A stretch of 56,116 bases of DNA from Pontibacillus litoralis JSM 072002. Its GTDB lineage: Bacteria > Bacillota > Bacilli > Bacillales > BH030062. Position 1 is the stretch's first letter. Every line of letters starts with the position of its first letter. The position numbers and the translations under genes are program-made. The notes beneath the pieces are model-generated. The model ran no database searches. It saw only the letters and a program-made list of their open reading frames with translations, and was not told the origin of the DNA. The stretch is from assembly GCF_000775615.1 (NCBI RefSeq), contig NZ_AVPG01000022.1, positions 1-56,116 on the forward strand, read 5' to 3'. Shown here piece by piece: positions 37,560 through 47,592 of the stretch.

Positions 37560-37592
37560 AAAGGTCCGTTGCCATTTAGGTAACGGACCTTT
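37560..37592. terminator. Hairpin after yabR
   Basis: AAAGGTCCGTT and its exact complement AACGGACCTTT form an 11-bp stem. The T-run consists only of the last stem bases, so it may be a weak terminator on either strand. Confidence 0.6.
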
Positions 37593-37665
37593 CGCTCTAT
37601 GGTATAAATGTTTATGTTTGATATTATGAAAAAGGAAACTAAAAAGAATAAAGGGGGGATAATCG

Positions 37666-38457
37666 GTGGATCATCATGCTATAGAGAAGACAGTATTAAA
37701 TACGTTGTTAGGGGCGGCTATAGATCATACGCGTGTCGGTGTTATTATTACAGATCCAAACGAACAAGATAATCCTATCATATTTGTCAATGAAGGCTTT
37801 CAAAGGATTACAGGTTATCGTGCAGATGACATTATCGGTTTAAATTGTCGTTTTTTACAAGGTGAAGGTACAGATAAGAAAGTAATCAATCAATTAAGAG
37901 AAGCTGTTCAAGCAAATGCCTCGATATCTACTGTTATACTAAATTATAAAAAAGATGGAACGCCTTTTTGGAACGAATTACATATTGATCCTGTCTATGT
38001 TGAACATCAAAGGAAAGGTTATTTAGTTGGTATTCAAAAGGATATAACGGGACAAGTACATACTGAAAAAAACTTATCAACGTTTAGAGAGGAAGTCTCG
38101 GTTTTATCGACACCTATTGTACTCATAGCAGAAGGTGTCTGTGTTTTACCTATTATGGGGAATATGGTTGGAGAACGAATGGCGGAAATGGTTGATAATA
38201 TTACTTCCAAGGTAGCAAAAGGAGAGTATGACTATTTAATTATGGAATTATCAGGTCTCAAACATTATGATGAGGAAATGATTCAGGGTATTTTCCGACT
38301 TAAGGACATGCTACGTTTATTAGGAATTGAACTTTTGATTGCAGGAGCATCACCGGAATTTGCTATGAAATCAACCATACTACAATTAAATCTCTCGTCT
38401 ATAAAAGCTTTTGCGACTGTGAAACAAGCTATCCAATCCATTGAAAAGATTAGATAA
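37666..38457 (+). CDS. ytvA: Blue-light photoreceptor, LOV-STAS protein (YtvA-like)
   Basis: A 263-residue LOV-STAS protein, nearly the same length as B. subtilis YtvA (PfyP). The LOV domain (~15-130) contains the flavin-binding block GLNCRFLQG with the photoactive cysteine at residue 61; a linker helix and a STAS domain (~145-255) follow. YtvA is a stressosome component that switches on sigma-B in blue light. GTG 37666 is preceded by AAAGGGGGG. In B. subtilis the gene lies elsewhere; here it sits between yabR and the tRNA genes. The nearby sigma-B-like promoter of ctc fits an intact sigma-B system. Confidence 0.93.
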   Translation: MDHHAIEKTVLNTLLGAAIDHTRVGVIITDPNEQDNPIIFVNEGFQRITGYRADDIIGLNCRFLQGEGTDKKVINQLREAVQANASISTVILNYKKDGTPFWNELHIDPVYVEHQRKGYLVGIQKDITGQVHTEKNLSTFREEVSVLSTPIVLIAEGVCVLPIMGNMVGERMAEMVDNITSKVAKGEYDYLIMELSGLKHYDEEMIQGIFRLKDMLRLLGIELLIAGASPEFAMKSTILQLNLSSIKAFATVKQAIQSIEKIR

Positions 38458-38464
38458 GCATGAG

Positions 38465-38499
38465 AGTGCTTCTTGTAATGATGCGAGAAGCATTTTTTA
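38465..38499 (+). terminator. Terminator after ytvA
   Basis: AGTGCTTCT pairs with AGAAGCATT (one wobble) around a 12-base loop, followed by TTTTT. It could also stop minus-strand transcripts from the tRNA pair. Confidence 0.72.
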
Positions 38500-38553
38500 A
38501 TTGCATATAAAAAAGCACGCAATTAACTGCGTGCTAGGACAAGAATCGGATAA

Positions 38554-38625
38554 TGACCCGTACGGGATTCGAACCCGTGTTACCGCCGTGAAAGGGCGGT
38601 GTCTTAACCACTTGACCAACGGGCC
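38554..38625 (-). tRNA. tRNA-Glu (TTC)
   Basis: On the minus strand a 72-base cloverleaf begins GGCCCGTTGGTCAAG and ends GGGTTCGAATC..ACGGGTCA. The anticodon loop is CTTTCAC, anticodon TTC. Acceptor arms GGCCCGT and ACGGGTC pair fully. CCA is not encoded. It is followed by ~50 bases leading to the ytvA terminator. Confidence 0.95.
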
Positions 38626-38648
38626 TAAGTCATTTCTTATAAATAAAA

Positions 38649-38725
38649 TGGTAGCGGCGGAGGGAGTCGAACCCACGACCTCACGGGTATGAACCGTACG
38701 CTCTCGCCAGCTGAGCTACGCCGCC
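38649..38725 (-). tRNA. tRNA-Met (CAT), elongator type
   Basis: On the minus strand a cloverleaf begins GGCGGCGTAGCTCAG, with anticodon loop TTCATAC (CAT) and T-arm GTGGGTTCGACTCCC. The first pair is G-T rather than the mismatched pair of initiator tRNA, so this is the elongator. CCA is encoded, unlike in the neighbouring tRNA-Glu. The order Met-Glu upstream of spoIIE is the arrangement I recall from B. subtilis. Confidence 0.93.
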
Positions 38726-38793
38726 ATAATTAAAAATAGTCTCCACATATTAACGTTGTAATCCAATGTTAATATCTCGAAGGCACAAAGAAT

Positions 38794-38822
38794 ATAATAC
38801 ACTATGATAAAAAAAGTGTCAA
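38794..38822 (-). promoter_or_regulatory. Sigma-A promoter of the tRNA-Met/tRNA-Glu pair
   Basis: On the minus strand TTGACA (plus 38817-38822), 17 bases, TATTAT (plus 38794-38799). It lies about 70 bp before tRNA-Met and would transcribe both tRNAs. Confidence 0.75.
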
Positions 38823-38953
38823 TAACTTATTTGATATTTTATTACGTTTTCTCGTGACGAGAATGTAATAAAAGGAATGTGATCTCTTCGTTGACTCGAA
38901 CAAGTATGAGAATGCGGTGTTCTTGGCGAATTGTCCTTTAGCGCGATGAATGA

Positions 38954-39024
38954 AGTCGAAAGTTTTCTATACTTTCTCCTGCTGTTTTGACAAAAAGAGC
39001 TTGTCTCTTATGTTTCAATAATAT
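38954..39024 (+). promoter_or_regulatory. Possible Spo0A-controlled promoter region of spoIIE
   Basis: AGTCGAA (38954-38960) and TGACAAA (38988-38994) each differ by one or two bases from the 0A box TGTCGAA. TTGACA at 38987-38992 overlaps the second, and AT-rich -10 candidates follow (TATGTT at 39009, TAATAT at 39019), the latter with over-long spacing. spoIIE of B. subtilis is Spo0A-activated with unusually wide spacing, so this is plausible but unproven. Confidence 0.4.
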
Positions 39025-39042
39025 CACAAGGAGGAGGTATAG

Positions 39043-41496
39043 ATGATGGAGTCAGTAACAGGGGAAACGTCAAAAGTATGGAATGGCAACCGAATGAATT
39101 GGTTCGTGAGATGGAAGCGAAAGATAGGGGAAGAGGTGAAGTACCTTTTTATTGAGCGAGGCTTTCTCTTATTTGTTGTGGGCTTTTTATTAGGAAGAGC
39201 TGTTGTGTTATCAACTGTGTCACCTTTTGCCCTTTCTTTTCTCGCTTCTGTGTGGCTTATTCGGAAGGAGAAGTCATTTAAAGTGATGTTTGCTGTTGTG
39301 GCTGGATCGTTTACGTTACATTGGCAACAAAGTATTTTCGTTTTTGTTTCTATGCTCATATTCCTTATGTTTGCTTTTTTGTTTCAGCGATATCGAGATC
39401 AACAGAAGTTTTTGCCGTTTTTCGTCTTTTTGGCAAGTGCTGGAACGAGATCAATTATGTATTCCTTTAGTGGCAATATCGATCCGTACAATTGGATGAT
39501 GGCATTGGTAGAAGCGAGCCTTAGTGCCATCCTTGTTCTCATTTTTATGCAAAGCATTCCTTTATTATCACCCAAACGATATAAAACCACATTAAAAAAT
39601 GAAGAAATTGTATGTGTGATTATTTTGTTAGCATCTGTACTCACTGGGACGATTGGCTGGCAATTATCCGACTTATCTATGGAGCAAATCTTATCCCGTT
39701 ATTTAGTGCTGTGGCTTTCTTATGTAGGTGGCGCTGCAATTGGATCAACTGTAGGTGTTGTAACGGGACTTATTCTTAGCCTAGCCAATGTGGCAAATTT
39801 GTATCAAATGAGTTTGCTCGCCTTCTCTGGACTTTTAGGAGGGTTGCTAAAAGATGGTAAGAAGCTTGGGGTAGGTATCGGTTTATTTGTTGGTACGATG
39901 CTCATTGGTATTTATGGCAATGGATATGCGGATGTAACGCCTTCACTACTGGAAACGGCTGTAGCAGTAGGCTTGTTTTGGATAACACCTGAGGCGTGGA
40001 TTCGCAAAATTGCTCGGTACATACCGGGAACGAATGAACATACTCAGCAGCAAGAGCAATATTTATTAAATGTCCGTAACGTTACAGCAGATCGGGTAGG
40101 ACAGTTCTCTGATGTGTTTAAAGCGCTTTCGAATAGTTTCTCACAAGTAGACTGGCAAGAGGATGATCGAGAAGAAGTGAAAGAGCGAGATTATTATTTA
40201 AGTAATGTTACAGAGAAAACGTGTCAAACGTGTTTTAAGAAAGAAAAGTGTTGGGCGCAGCAGTTTGATAAGACGTATGGTTACATGGAGGAGATGATGG
40301 ATGGATTACAGGATGGCTCCCTGCAGCATAACCGAAAGTTGAAAAATGATTTTGAAAGACATTGCGTCAAGCCAGATAAAGTATTAGAAGCGATGCAACA
40401 TGAGTTATCATTCTTCCAGGCGAATAAACATTTAAAGAAACAAGTGTTAGAAAGTAGAAGGTTTGTGGCGGAACAACTTCAAGGTGTTTCCGAAGTGATG
40501 GAGGACTTTGCTAAGGAAATCGTAAAAGAAAGAGAGAATCACGATATTCAAGAAGAAGAGATTGTCCAAGCCTTGAATCAGATGGGCTTTGAAATGGATC
40601 AGTTAGAAATCTACAGCTTAGAACCGGGGAATATCGATATTGAGATGACACTATCTTTCTATGACTATAAAGGGGAAGGAGCGAAGATTGTTGCCCCAGT
40701 ATTGTCGGAGATACTAAATGAAACGGTTGTCGTAAAGCAAGAAGAGATTTCTCCGTTTCCGAATGGATATTGTTATTTCTCGTTTGGTTCTGCACGAAAA
40801 TTCGTTATGGAAACGGGGGTATCCCATGCTGCTAAAGACGGTGGATTAGTGTCTGGGGATAGTTACTCCATGATGGAACTCGGGGCAGGTAAATATGCGG
40901 TGGCTATTAGTGACGGCATGGGAAATGGAGAGCGAGCGCACGTAGAAAGTGTGGAAACGTTACATCTATTGCAGCAAATTCTCCAAACAGGTATTGAAGA
41001 GAAAGTGGCTATTAAATCCATTAATTCTATATTATCGTTACGGACGACAGATGAAGTGTTCTCGACGTTAGACTTAGCTATCGTGGATTTACACGATGCC
41101 TCAGCAGATTTCTTGAAGATTGGTTCTGCTCCGAGTTTTATTAAGCGTGGTGACCAATTTATAAAAGTCGAGTCAAGTAACTTACCAATTGGTATTGTTC
41201 GTGAATTTGATGTAGATGTAGTAAGTGAACAACTGAAAGCTGGTGACATTCTCATCATGGTTAGTGACGGTATATTTGATGGCCCTAAGCATGTAGAAAA
41301 TGTGGATCGATGGTTACGACGAAAAATAAAAAATATGGAAACGAATAATCCGCAAGATATTGCTGACTTGCTTCTAGAAGAAGTGGTGAGAACGAGAGCT
41401 GGGGCGATTGAAGATGATATGACGGTAGTAGTGACGAGAATAGAACGTAACATTCCGCAATGGGCGAATATCCCAGTTGTTAGGAGGGAAGCGTAA
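39043..41496 (+). CDS. spoIIE: Stage II sporulation protein E (SpoIIE phosphatase)
   Basis: A septal PP2C phosphatase that dephosphorylates SpoIIAA and so activates sigma-F in the forespore. The 817-residue protein has an N-terminal block of about ten membrane segments (~35-320), a central oligomerisation and FtsZ-interaction region (~330-590), including an unusual CQTCFKKEKC cysteine cluster, and a C-terminal PP2C domain (~590-815). Catalytic acidic motifs are AISDGMGNG, VSDGIFDG and DDMTVVV. ATG 39043 or 39046 follows AAGGAGGAGG. Its product acts just upstream of the sigma-F-controlled genes gin and fin in this window. Confidence 0.96.
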   Translation: MMESVTGETSKVWNGNRMNWFVRWKRKIGEEVKYLFIERGFLLFVVGFLLGRAVVLSTVSPFALSFLASVWLIRKEKSFKVMFAVVAGSFTLHWQQSIFVFVSMLIFLMFAFLFQRYRDQQKFLPFFVFLASAGTRSIMYSFSGNIDPYNWMMALVEASLSAILVLIFMQSIPLLSPKRYKTTLKNEEIVCVIILLASVLTGTIGWQLSDLSMEQILSRYLVLWLSYVGGAAIGSTVGVVTGLILSLANVANLYQMSLLAFSGLLGGLLKDGKKLGVGIGLFVGTMLIGIYGNGYADVTPSLLETAVAVGLFWITPEAWIRKIARYIPGTNEHTQQQEQYLLNVRNVTADRVGQFSDVFKALSNSFSQVDWQEDDREEVKERDYYLSNVTEKTCQTCFKKEKCWAQQFDKTYGYMEEMMDGLQDGSLQHNRKLKNDFERHCVKPDKVLEAMQHELSFFQANKHLKKQVLESRRFVAEQLQGVSEVMEDFAKEIVKERENHDIQEEEIVQALNQMGFEMDQLEIYSLEPGNIDIEMTLSFYDYKGEGAKIVAPVLSEILNETVVVKQEEISPFPNGYCYFSFGSARKFVMETGVSHAAKDGGLVSGDSYSMMELGAGKYAVAISDGMGNGERAHVESVETLHLLQQILQTGIEEKVAIKSINSILSLRTTDEVFSTLDLAIVDLHDASADFLKIGSAPSFIKRGDQFIKVESSNLPIGIVREFDVDVVSEQLKAGDILIMVSDGIFDGPKHVENVDRWLRRKIKNMETNNPQDIADLLLEEVVRTRAGAIEDDMTVVVTRIERNIPQWANIPVVRREA

Positions 41497-41583
41497 TCAG
41501 TCGTTCACTTTTTCTTCCATTGTGTAGTATATTTCTGCTTCATTGCGGTGATGATGGTAGTAGAATCAGGAGGAGGATGGAAG

Positions 41584-42324
41584 ATGAATAAAGGAACGAT
41601 TAAGCAAATATTGTTAATTACAGATGGGTGTTCGAATCAAGGTGAGGATCCTGCAGCGGTGGCATCGTTAGCGTTGCAGCAAGGAATCACTGTCAATGTA
41701 ATAGGTGTGCTGGAAAATGATCAAACGGAGCAGCCGGAAGGGTTAGAAGAAGTAGAGGAAATTTCCCTTTCAGGTGGTGGGGTAAGTCAAATAGTGTATG
41801 CAAAGGCTTTGTCGCAAACTGTGCAAATGGTAACGCGGCAAGGAATGACGCAGACGTTACAAGGAGTCGTCAACCAAGAGCTTCAGTCTATATTAGGTTC
41901 AGGAAAGAATATGGAAGAATTACCGCCAGACCAACGTGGTGAAGTAATGGAAGTAGTGGATGAATTGGGAGAAACGAGTGATTTGCAAGTGCTAGTGCTA
42001 GTTGATACGAGTGCTAGCATGCATAGTAAATTACCGACAGTACAAGATTCTCTTTATGATTTATCGCTCAGTTTAAATGCACGGATGGGCAAAAATCGTT
42101 TTTCAATTTTCTCATTTCCAGGAAAGCGAAAAGCTATCGACAAAATAGTAGACTGGACACCTGAGTTAAATGCTATTGCATCTGTATTTCCCAAACTTAC
42201 AAGCGGAGGTATCACACCTACTGGACCAGCGTTAAGAGAAGCAATGAATCATTTCAGCAAGAAGAAAAGGGTAAGGAGCCTGATTACTCGTGATGAATCA
42301 GCTAGGGAAGAGTCAGGATATTGA
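41584..42324 (+). CDS. yabS: VWA-domain protein YabS
   Basis: A 246-residue protein with a von Willebrand A-type domain in its second half. The metal-binding DxSxS motif appears as DTSASM (near residue 142), with a later TPTGPAL segment for the MIDAS threonine. The first part includes LLITDGCSNQGEDPAAVASL, which itself resembles a VWA Walker-B-like strand. B. subtilis yabS lies in the same place and has no settled function. ATG 41584 with AGGAGGATGG is chosen over an upstream ATG at 41548. The last 32 bases overlap yabT, so expression is coupled to the kinase. Confidence 0.85.
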   Translation: MNKGTIKQILLITDGCSNQGEDPAAVASLALQQGITVNVIGVLENDQTEQPEGLEEVEEISLSGGGVSQIVYAKALSQTVQMVTRQGMTQTLQGVVNQELQSILGSGKNMEELPPDQRGEVMEVVDELGETSDLQVLVLVDTSASMHSKLPTVQDSLYDLSLSLNARMGKNRFSIFSFPGKRKAIDKIVDWTPELNAIASVFPKLTSGGITPTGPALREAMNHFSKKKRVRSLITRDESAREESGY

Positions 42325-43285
42325 ATTATCATTAGGAACGTTTGTAACAGGTAAATGGTATAAACGTTCTTATCGTATTTTAAGAAAGCTCGGTTCTGGT
42401 GCGTGTGGTACCGTTTATTTAGCAGAACGACAAGGGAAACAGTATGCGCTTAAATTGAGTCGTAACGGTTCATCTATTACAACAGAGGTTAACGTACTGA
42501 AAACGTTCCAGAAGGTTCAAGGAAAGACTCTTGGGCCTTCTTTGGTGGATGTTGATGATTGGATTCAGCCTGGTGGTGGAGCGTTGTCTTTTTACGTGAT
42601 GGAGTATTTGAAAGGAAAAGAGTTGATCACGTTTATTAAGCAACATGGCAACGAGTGGATCGGTGTATTAGTTATGCAATTACTTACTGATTTAGAGCAA
42701 CTTCATGATACAGGATGGGTCTTTGGAGATTTAAAGACAGATAATTTAATTGTAACGTACCCACCCGCTCGCTTAAGGTGGATTGATGTAGGTGGGACAA
42801 CGCAAATAGGAAGGGCGATTAAGGAATACACAGAATTCTATGATCGCGGTTATTGGGGAATGGGTTCTCGGAAAGCAAATCCATCTTATGACTTGTTCGC
42901 TCTAGCGATGGTTGTTATCCAATTGTATTATCCTCATCGATTTGAAAAGGGTCAAGATCCAGAGAAGACATTGATTCGCAAGCTACATCAAGTGAAAGAG
43001 TTAACTGCTTATCAAGCGATACTCAAGAATGCCTTATACGGAAAATACAATAGTAGTGGTGCAATGCGCCATGATATTCAACAGGTTGCGTTGAAACACC
43101 CTACGTCCACAACAAATTTCTCTAGGTCTCCTCAAGTTAAGAAGAAATTTTCAAGTTCAGCGCCGCAGAGTCGACAGCAAAAAAATGCTCCGTATCGCCG
43201 GGGAAGTAAAGTGTGGGAAGGGATAGGTATAGGCGTCATGGTTGGATTGTTTTACATGATTTATATCGTTATACAATGGTTGTAG
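42293..43285 (+). CDS. yabT: Ser/Thr protein kinase YabT
   Basis: A Hanks-type kinase of 330 residues. The glycine loop is LGSGACGTVYLAE, the ATP lysine is in YALKLS, the catalytic loop is FGDLKTDNL (HRD replaced by FGD) and the DFG place reads DVGG; these changes resemble the YabT group. A C-terminal transmembrane segment (~308-328) ends the protein, with no extracellular sensor domain. B. subtilis YabT is a DNA-activated kinase of the early spore that phosphorylates RecA, AbrB and others; abrB is in this window. GTG 42290 or ATG 42293 may be the start; AAGGAGC lies further upstream. Confidence 0.88.
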   Translation: MNQLGKSQDIELSLGTFVTGKWYKRSYRILRKLGSGACGTVYLAERQGKQYALKLSRNGSSITTEVNVLKTFQKVQGKTLGPSLVDVDDWIQPGGGALSFYVMEYLKGKELITFIKQHGNEWIGVLVMQLLTDLEQLHDTGWVFGDLKTDNLIVTYPPARLRWIDVGGTTQIGRAIKEYTEFYDRGYWGMGSRKANPSYDLFALAMVVIQLYYPHRFEKGQDPEKTLIRKLHQVKELTAYQAILKNALYGKYNSSGAMRHDIQQVALKHPTSTTNFSRSPQVKKKFSSSAPQSRQQKNAPYRRGSKVWEGIGIGVMVGLFYMIYIVIQWL

Positions 43286-43363
43286 CATATGCTTTGCAGA
43301 TTGATTAGCATTAATGGTACGATTAACAATGATACAGAGAAAGAGAAGAACGGAGTGGAACGT

Positions 43364-44740
43364 TTGTTTACCTTAAAGGTTGATCAGTTTGCCGAAAAGC
43401 ATGAATTATTTAAGGAGCACGCGACGATGCTTGTTGCGGTTTCCGGAGGACCGGATTCAATGGCTCTTCTCCATTACTTAAAATCAATTCAACAGCAGTG
43501 GCAATTTCGTCTTATCGCCTTAACGGTTGATCACTCCTTAAGGAATGAATCAGCAGATGATGTGAAGTATGTCACATCGATGTGTGATGAGTGGGGCATT
43601 CTATGTAAGGCAGTGAAGTTAGATGTACCTACATATAAAGAACAATACCAAGTTGGTACGCAAGTTGCTGCACGTCATATGAGGTATGCATATTTCGAAG
43701 AGCAAATGAAAGAATGTGGCGGAGATTTCCTTGTATTAGGTCACCATGGTGATGATCAAGTGGAGACGGTTTTCATGCGTCTTACTCGTAGCGTAGAACC
43801 AAAACAAATCAAAGGTATGGATGTCAAACGCCCTTTTAGTTATGGTGAAATAATACGTCCCTTTTTAGGTGTTACAAAGCGTGAAATTGAACAGTATTGT
43901 GCTCAGCATGCGATTCAACCTCGTTTAGATCCATCGAATCAATCCTCTCAATATACGAGAAACGCATTTCGAATGGAGGTTCTTCCTTTTTTAAAAGAGC
44001 AAAATGAGAAGATACATGAACATATCCAACAATTTAGCGTGTATGCAAAGGAAGATGAAGATTTTTTACAACAAGAAGCAAATCGTCTTTTTCAATCGTC
44101 TCTTTTTACGAAAACGTATCGGCATATGGAGTTCGACCGATTAGCGTTTCTGAGTGTTTCTCCATCTTTACAAAGGCGTACCTTTCATCTAATATTAAAT
44201 TATCTTTACGATAAGCTGCCCAATGATTTATCTTATCAACATTGGGAACAGTTTAAACATGTGCTTAAGTCAAGCTCTCCTCACTTATCAATTGATTTGC
44301 CGGATGAATTATTGGTAATACGTTCTTATGATCATGTGGCATTTACGTTTGAGAAGGAGGAAAGTGTAGCTTATCAATTCAAGTTAGATGTGCCTGGACA
44401 GGTGTTATTACCGGATGGATCTAGTCTTCATGCCGAAATAGGCGTTTGGCAAGCAGAGCGTAATCATCACCACTTTATATGTGATTTGAATCAAGTCTCA
44501 TTTCCATTGTATGTTCGTACGAGGGAGCCTGGAGATAAAATCGCACTGAGGGGGATGGTTGGACGGAAGAAAGTGAAAGATTTGTTTATCGATCACAAGA
44601 TTCCGAAACCAAAACGGGATGCTTGGCCAATTGTGACGGACCATAATGGGAAGCTGTTGTGGGTTGTTTCCATACAGAAAGCCGGTTTAGAAGCAAATAA
44701 GCCTGGAAATTGGTTGCACATAACGTATAAACCAGGATGA
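43364..44740 (+). CDS. tilS: tRNA(Ile)-lysidine synthase TilS
   Basis: Changes C34 of the CAT-anticodon tRNA-Ile to lysidine so that it reads ATA; essential. The 458-residue enzyme has the PP-loop SGGPDS near residues 27-32, the [16 protein letters not shown] segment, and the C-terminal domain ending with [19 protein letters not shown]. The start is uncertain: TTG 43364, after CGGAGTGG (43351-43358), gives an N-terminus like other TilS proteins; the frame is open back to ATG 43289. The following hprT starts right after it, the conserved tilS-hprT-ftsH order. Confidence 0.93.
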   Translation: MFTLKVDQFAEKHELFKEHATMLVAVSGGPDSMALLHYLKSIQQQWQFRLIALTVDHSLRNESADDVKYVTSMCDEWGILCKAVKLDVPTYKEQYQVGTQVAARHMRYAYFEEQMKECGGDFLVLGHHGDDQVETVFMRLTRSVEPKQIKGMDVKRPFSYGEIIRPFLGVTKREIEQYCAQHAIQPRLDPSNQSSQYTRNAFRMEVLPFLKEQNEKIHEHIQQFSVYAKEDEDFLQQEANRLFQSSLFTKTYRHMEFDRLAFLSVSPSLQRRTFHLILNYLYDKLPNDLSYQHWEQFKHVLKSSSPHLSIDLPDELLVIRSYDHVAFTFEKEESVAYQFKLDVPGQVLLPDGSSLHAEIGVWQAERNHHHFICDLNQVSFPLYVRTREPGDKIALRGMVGRKKVKDLFIDHKIPKPKRDAWPIVTDHNGKLLWVVSIQKAGLEANKPGNWLHITYKPG

Positions 44741-44760
44741 TTTATCTAGGAGGATGGACA

Positions 44761-45312
44761 ATGCATAACGATATGGAGAAGGTACTAATATCGGAGGAGA
44801 AAATTCAAGAAACGATACAGAAACTAGCCGCTCAACTCACAGAAGAATATGACGGTAAGTTTCCGTTAGTAATCGGCGTGCTAAAAGGTGCGATGCCTTT
44901 TATGTCTGATTTATTAAAACGCATCGATACACATTTAGAAATGGATTTTATGGATGTGTCAAGCTACCATGGTTCTACGAAATCAACAGGGGAAGTAAAA
45001 ATTATTAAAGACTTAGATACACAAGTAGAGGGAAGAGATTTAATCATTATTGAAGATATTATTGATAGTGGTTTAACGCTTAGCTATCTTGTGGACTTGT
45101 TTAAATACCGTAAAGCAAAATCCATCAAAATTGTAACACTGTTAGATAAACCAGCTGGTCGAAAAGGTGTTGTATCTGCTGATTTAGCAGGCTTTGAAGT
45201 TCCTGATGAATTTGTAGTAGGTTATGGGTTAGACTATCAAGAAAAGTATCGTAATCTCCCATACATTGGGGTTTTAAAGCCTTCTGTGTATGGTGGCGAT
45301 CAAAGCGAATAA
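44761..45312 (+). CDS. hprT: Hypoxanthine-guanine phosphoribosyltransferase
   Basis: Salvages hypoxanthine and guanine to IMP and GMP using PRPP. The 183-residue protein contains the PRPP loop [17 protein letters not shown] (near residue 97-113), [13 protein letters not shown] in the flexible loop and the [10 protein letters not shown]-type base pocket (here [18 protein letters not shown]). ATG 44761 follows AGGAGG (44749-44754); the frame open from 44737 would overlap tilS and is rejected. In B. subtilis HprT also interacts with FtsH and TilS regulation; the genes are adjacent here. Confidence 0.95.
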   Translation: MHNDMEKVLISEEKIQETIQKLAAQLTEEYDGKFPLVIGVLKGAMPFMSDLLKRIDTHLEMDFMDVSSYHGSTKSTGEVKIIKDLDTQVEGRDLIIIEDIIDSGLTLSYLVDLFKYRKAKSIKIVTLLDKPAGRKGVVSADLAGFEVPDEFVVGYGLDYQEKYRNLPYIGVLKPSVYGGDQSE

Positions 45313-45374
45313 TGAATCGGATGTATGGATGTGCTAAATTTAATTACAATTTTTGAAACCTTAATGGTTATTAG

Positions 45375-45404
45375 TTGTATATCAACTTTTAACTATGGTA
45401 CTAT
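45375..45404 (+). promoter_or_regulatory. Possible sigma-A promoter of ftsH
   Basis: TTGTAT (45375-45380), 18 bases, TACTAT (45399-45404), 35 bp before ftsH. One of several AT-rich possibilities here. Confidence 0.45.
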
Positions 45405-45439
45405 TTACTATAGTTTTCTCGCCTGGGAGGAGGTAGGCA

Positions 45440-47422
45440 ATGAACCGAGTATTTCGTAATACACTATTTTATGCAGTCATTTTTATGGTTGTCATTGGTG
45501 TTGTTGGCATGTTAAGTGGTGATAATCAACAAACACAGCCACTAAGTTACACAGAGTTCAAAGATAAGTTAAGCAATGGTCAAGTGGAAGACATGACTAT
45601 TCAATATACGAACCAAGCTTATCAAATAACAGGTAAGTTAAAGTCAGCTGAAGAAGGTAAAGAAACATTCACTGCTACCATTTTAGACAATGGTGAAGAA
45701 GTAAAAGAAGTGATTGACATTGCTGAAGATCAAGGTCTTAAAGATTTGAATTTTGAAGCAGCAGAGGATCCGAGCGGATGGCTTATTTTCTTTACGAATA
45801 TTATTCCATTTGTGATTATCTTTATTTTATTCTTCTTCTTACTGAATCAAGCGCAAGGCGGCGGAAGTCGTGTCATGAATTTCGGTAAGAGTAAAGCGAA
45901 ATTATTTAGCGAAGACAAGAAGAAAGTACGTTTTAAAGATGTAGCTGGTGCAGATGAAGAAAAGCAAGAACTAGTTGAAGTAGTGGACTTCCTTAAAGAC
46001 CCACGTAAATTTGCTACAATTGGAGCGCGCATTCCTAAAGGGGTACTTTTAGTAGGACCTCCAGGAACAGGTAAGACGTTATTGGCTCGTGCCGTAGCAG
46101 GAGAAGCCGGTGTTCCATTTTTCTCTATTAGTGGTTCTGACTTCGTAGAGATGTTTGTTGGTGTCGGTGCATCTCGTGTCCGTGATTTATTTGAAAATGC
46201 GAAGAAAAATGCACCTTGTATTATTTTTATTGATGAGATTGACGCAGTAGGACGTCAACGTGGTGCTGGCCTTGGTGGGGGACACGATGAACGTGAACAA
46301 ACCCTAAACCAATTGCTTGTTGAAATGGATGGGTTTGGTGCGAATGAAGGAATTATTATTATTTCTGCAACAAACCGCCCAGATATTTTAGACCCTGCTT
46401 TATTACGTCCAGGGCGTTTCGACCGTCAAATTACAGTTAACCGCCCAGACTTGAAAGGTCGTCAAGAAGTGCTTAAAGTGCATGCGCGTAACAAACCGCT
46501 TGCTGAAGAGGTGGAATTGCATACAATCGCAATGCGTACACCTGGCTTCTCTGGTGCAGATTTGGAGAACTTATTGAACGAAGCCGCTCTTGTAGCAGCC
46601 CGTGCGAATAAAGAGAAAATTGACATGGTATCTGTTGATGAAGCAATTGACCGTGTTATTGCTGGACCTGCTAAGAAAAGCCGTGTTGTTTCGAGTAAGG
46701 AACGCAATATCGTTGCTTACCATGAAAGTGGGCATACGATTATTGGAATGGTGTTAGATGAAGCGGATGAAGTACACAAAGTTACGATTGTTCCGCGTGG
46801 TCAAGCTGGTGGTTATGCTGTAATGCTTCCGAAAGAAGATCGTTTCATGATGACGAAACCGGAACTTCTAGATAAGATTACAGGACTGCTTGGTGGTCGA
46901 GTTGCTGAAGAAATCATCTTTGGCGAAGTAAGTACAGGAGCAAGTAATGATTTTCAGCGTTCAACAGATATTGCGCGCCGAATGGTGACGGAATTTGGTA
47001 TGAGTGACAAACTAGGACCATTGAAATTTGGTGGTGGTGGTGGCGGCCAAGTATTCCTAGGCCGTGATATTCAAAATGAACAAAATTACAGTGATCAAAT
47101 TGCTTATGAGATTGATCAAGAAGTACAACGCATTGTGAAGGAATGTTATGACCGCGCGAAGACAATTCTTACAGAGAACAAAGAACAATTAGAATTAATT
47201 GCGCAAACATTGCTTGAAGTAGAGACGTTAGATAAAGCTGAAATTAATTCTCTATTTAAACACGGTGTATTGCCAGAAGATTCTCGAGCAGCAAAAGTCA
47301 AAGAAGATGAAGCGAAGCAAGACGCTGATGTGAAAGTAAATATTCAATCTAAGGCGGAAGAAGAAGTAGAAACGGATTCTAACCGCTCAGAAGTTGATGA
47401 AGAGAATCAACGCAACGAATAA
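45440..47422 (+). CDS. ftsH: ATP-dependent zinc metalloprotease FtsH
   Basis: A membrane-bound AAA+ protease that degrades misassembled membrane proteins and regulators. The 660-residue protein has two transmembrane helices (~8-25 and ~113-135) around an external domain, Walker A GPPGTGKT (206-213), Walker [10 protein letters not shown], the second region of homology with arginine finger (RPGRFDRQ), and the zinc site HESGH (428-432). The tail is acidic. ATG 45440 follows GGGAGGAGG. In Bacilli, FtsH is needed for sporulation because it removes Spo0E and SpoVM. Confidence 0.97.
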   Translation: MNRVFRNTLFYAVIFMVVIGVVGMLSGDNQQTQPLSYTEFKDKLSNGQVEDMTIQYTNQAYQITGKLKSAEEGKETFTATILDNGEEVKEVIDIAEDQGLKDLNFEAAEDPSGWLIFFTNIIPFVIIFILFFFLLNQAQGGGSRVMNFGKSKAKLFSEDKKKVRFKDVAGADEEKQELVEVVDFLKDPRKFATIGARIPKGVLLVGPPGTGKTLLARAVAGEAGVPFFSISGSDFVEMFVGVGASRVRDLFENAKKNAPCIIFIDEIDAVGRQRGAGLGGGHDEREQTLNQLLVEMDGFGANEGIIIISATNRPDILDPALLRPGRFDRQITVNRPDLKGRQEVLKVHARNKPLAEEVELHTIAMRTPGFSGADLENLLNEAALVAARANKEKIDMVSVDEAIDRVIAGPAKKSRVVSSKERNIVAYHESGHTIIGMVLDEADEVHKVTIVPRGQAGGYAVMLPKEDRFMMTKPELLDKITGLLGGRVAEEIIFGEVSTGASNDFQRSTDIARRMVTEFGMSDKLGPLKFGGGGGGQVFLGRDIQNEQNYSDQIAYEIDQEVQRIVKECYDRAKTILTENKEQLELIAQTLLEVETLDKAEINSLFKHGVLPEDSRAAKVKEDEAKQDADVKVNIQSKAEEEVETDSNRSEVDEENQRNE

Positions 47423-47431
47423 TGTCAAATG

Positions 47432-47472
47432 AACTGCTCCGACCACCTGTTGGTCAGGGGCAGTTTTTTTTA
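47432..47472 (+). terminator. Terminator after ftsH
   Basis: AACTGCTCCGACCA and TGGTCAGGGGCAGTT form a long stem with one or two mismatches, followed by seven T. Confidence 0.88.
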
Positions 47473-47592
47473 CGAGTTTCTTGGTCGGTGTGTATAGTAT
47501 TCCTGTTACAGATTAGGATAAGGGAAAATACTTAGCTGAATAAGGTGTGGTATGATAAGTGCGTTATAATGTGAATGAAAGTGGTGAGAGGG

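Noticed and set aside
38501-38692. 63-codon plus-strand open frame
   Set aside because: It runs antisense through tRNA-Glu and into tRNA-Met; its 'protein' is translated tRNA sequence, a common false gene.
40863-41453. 196-codon minus-strand open frame in spoIIE
   Set aside because: It is antisense to the conserved PP2C domain, Ser/Thr-rich as expected of a shadow, and has no promoter or start context.
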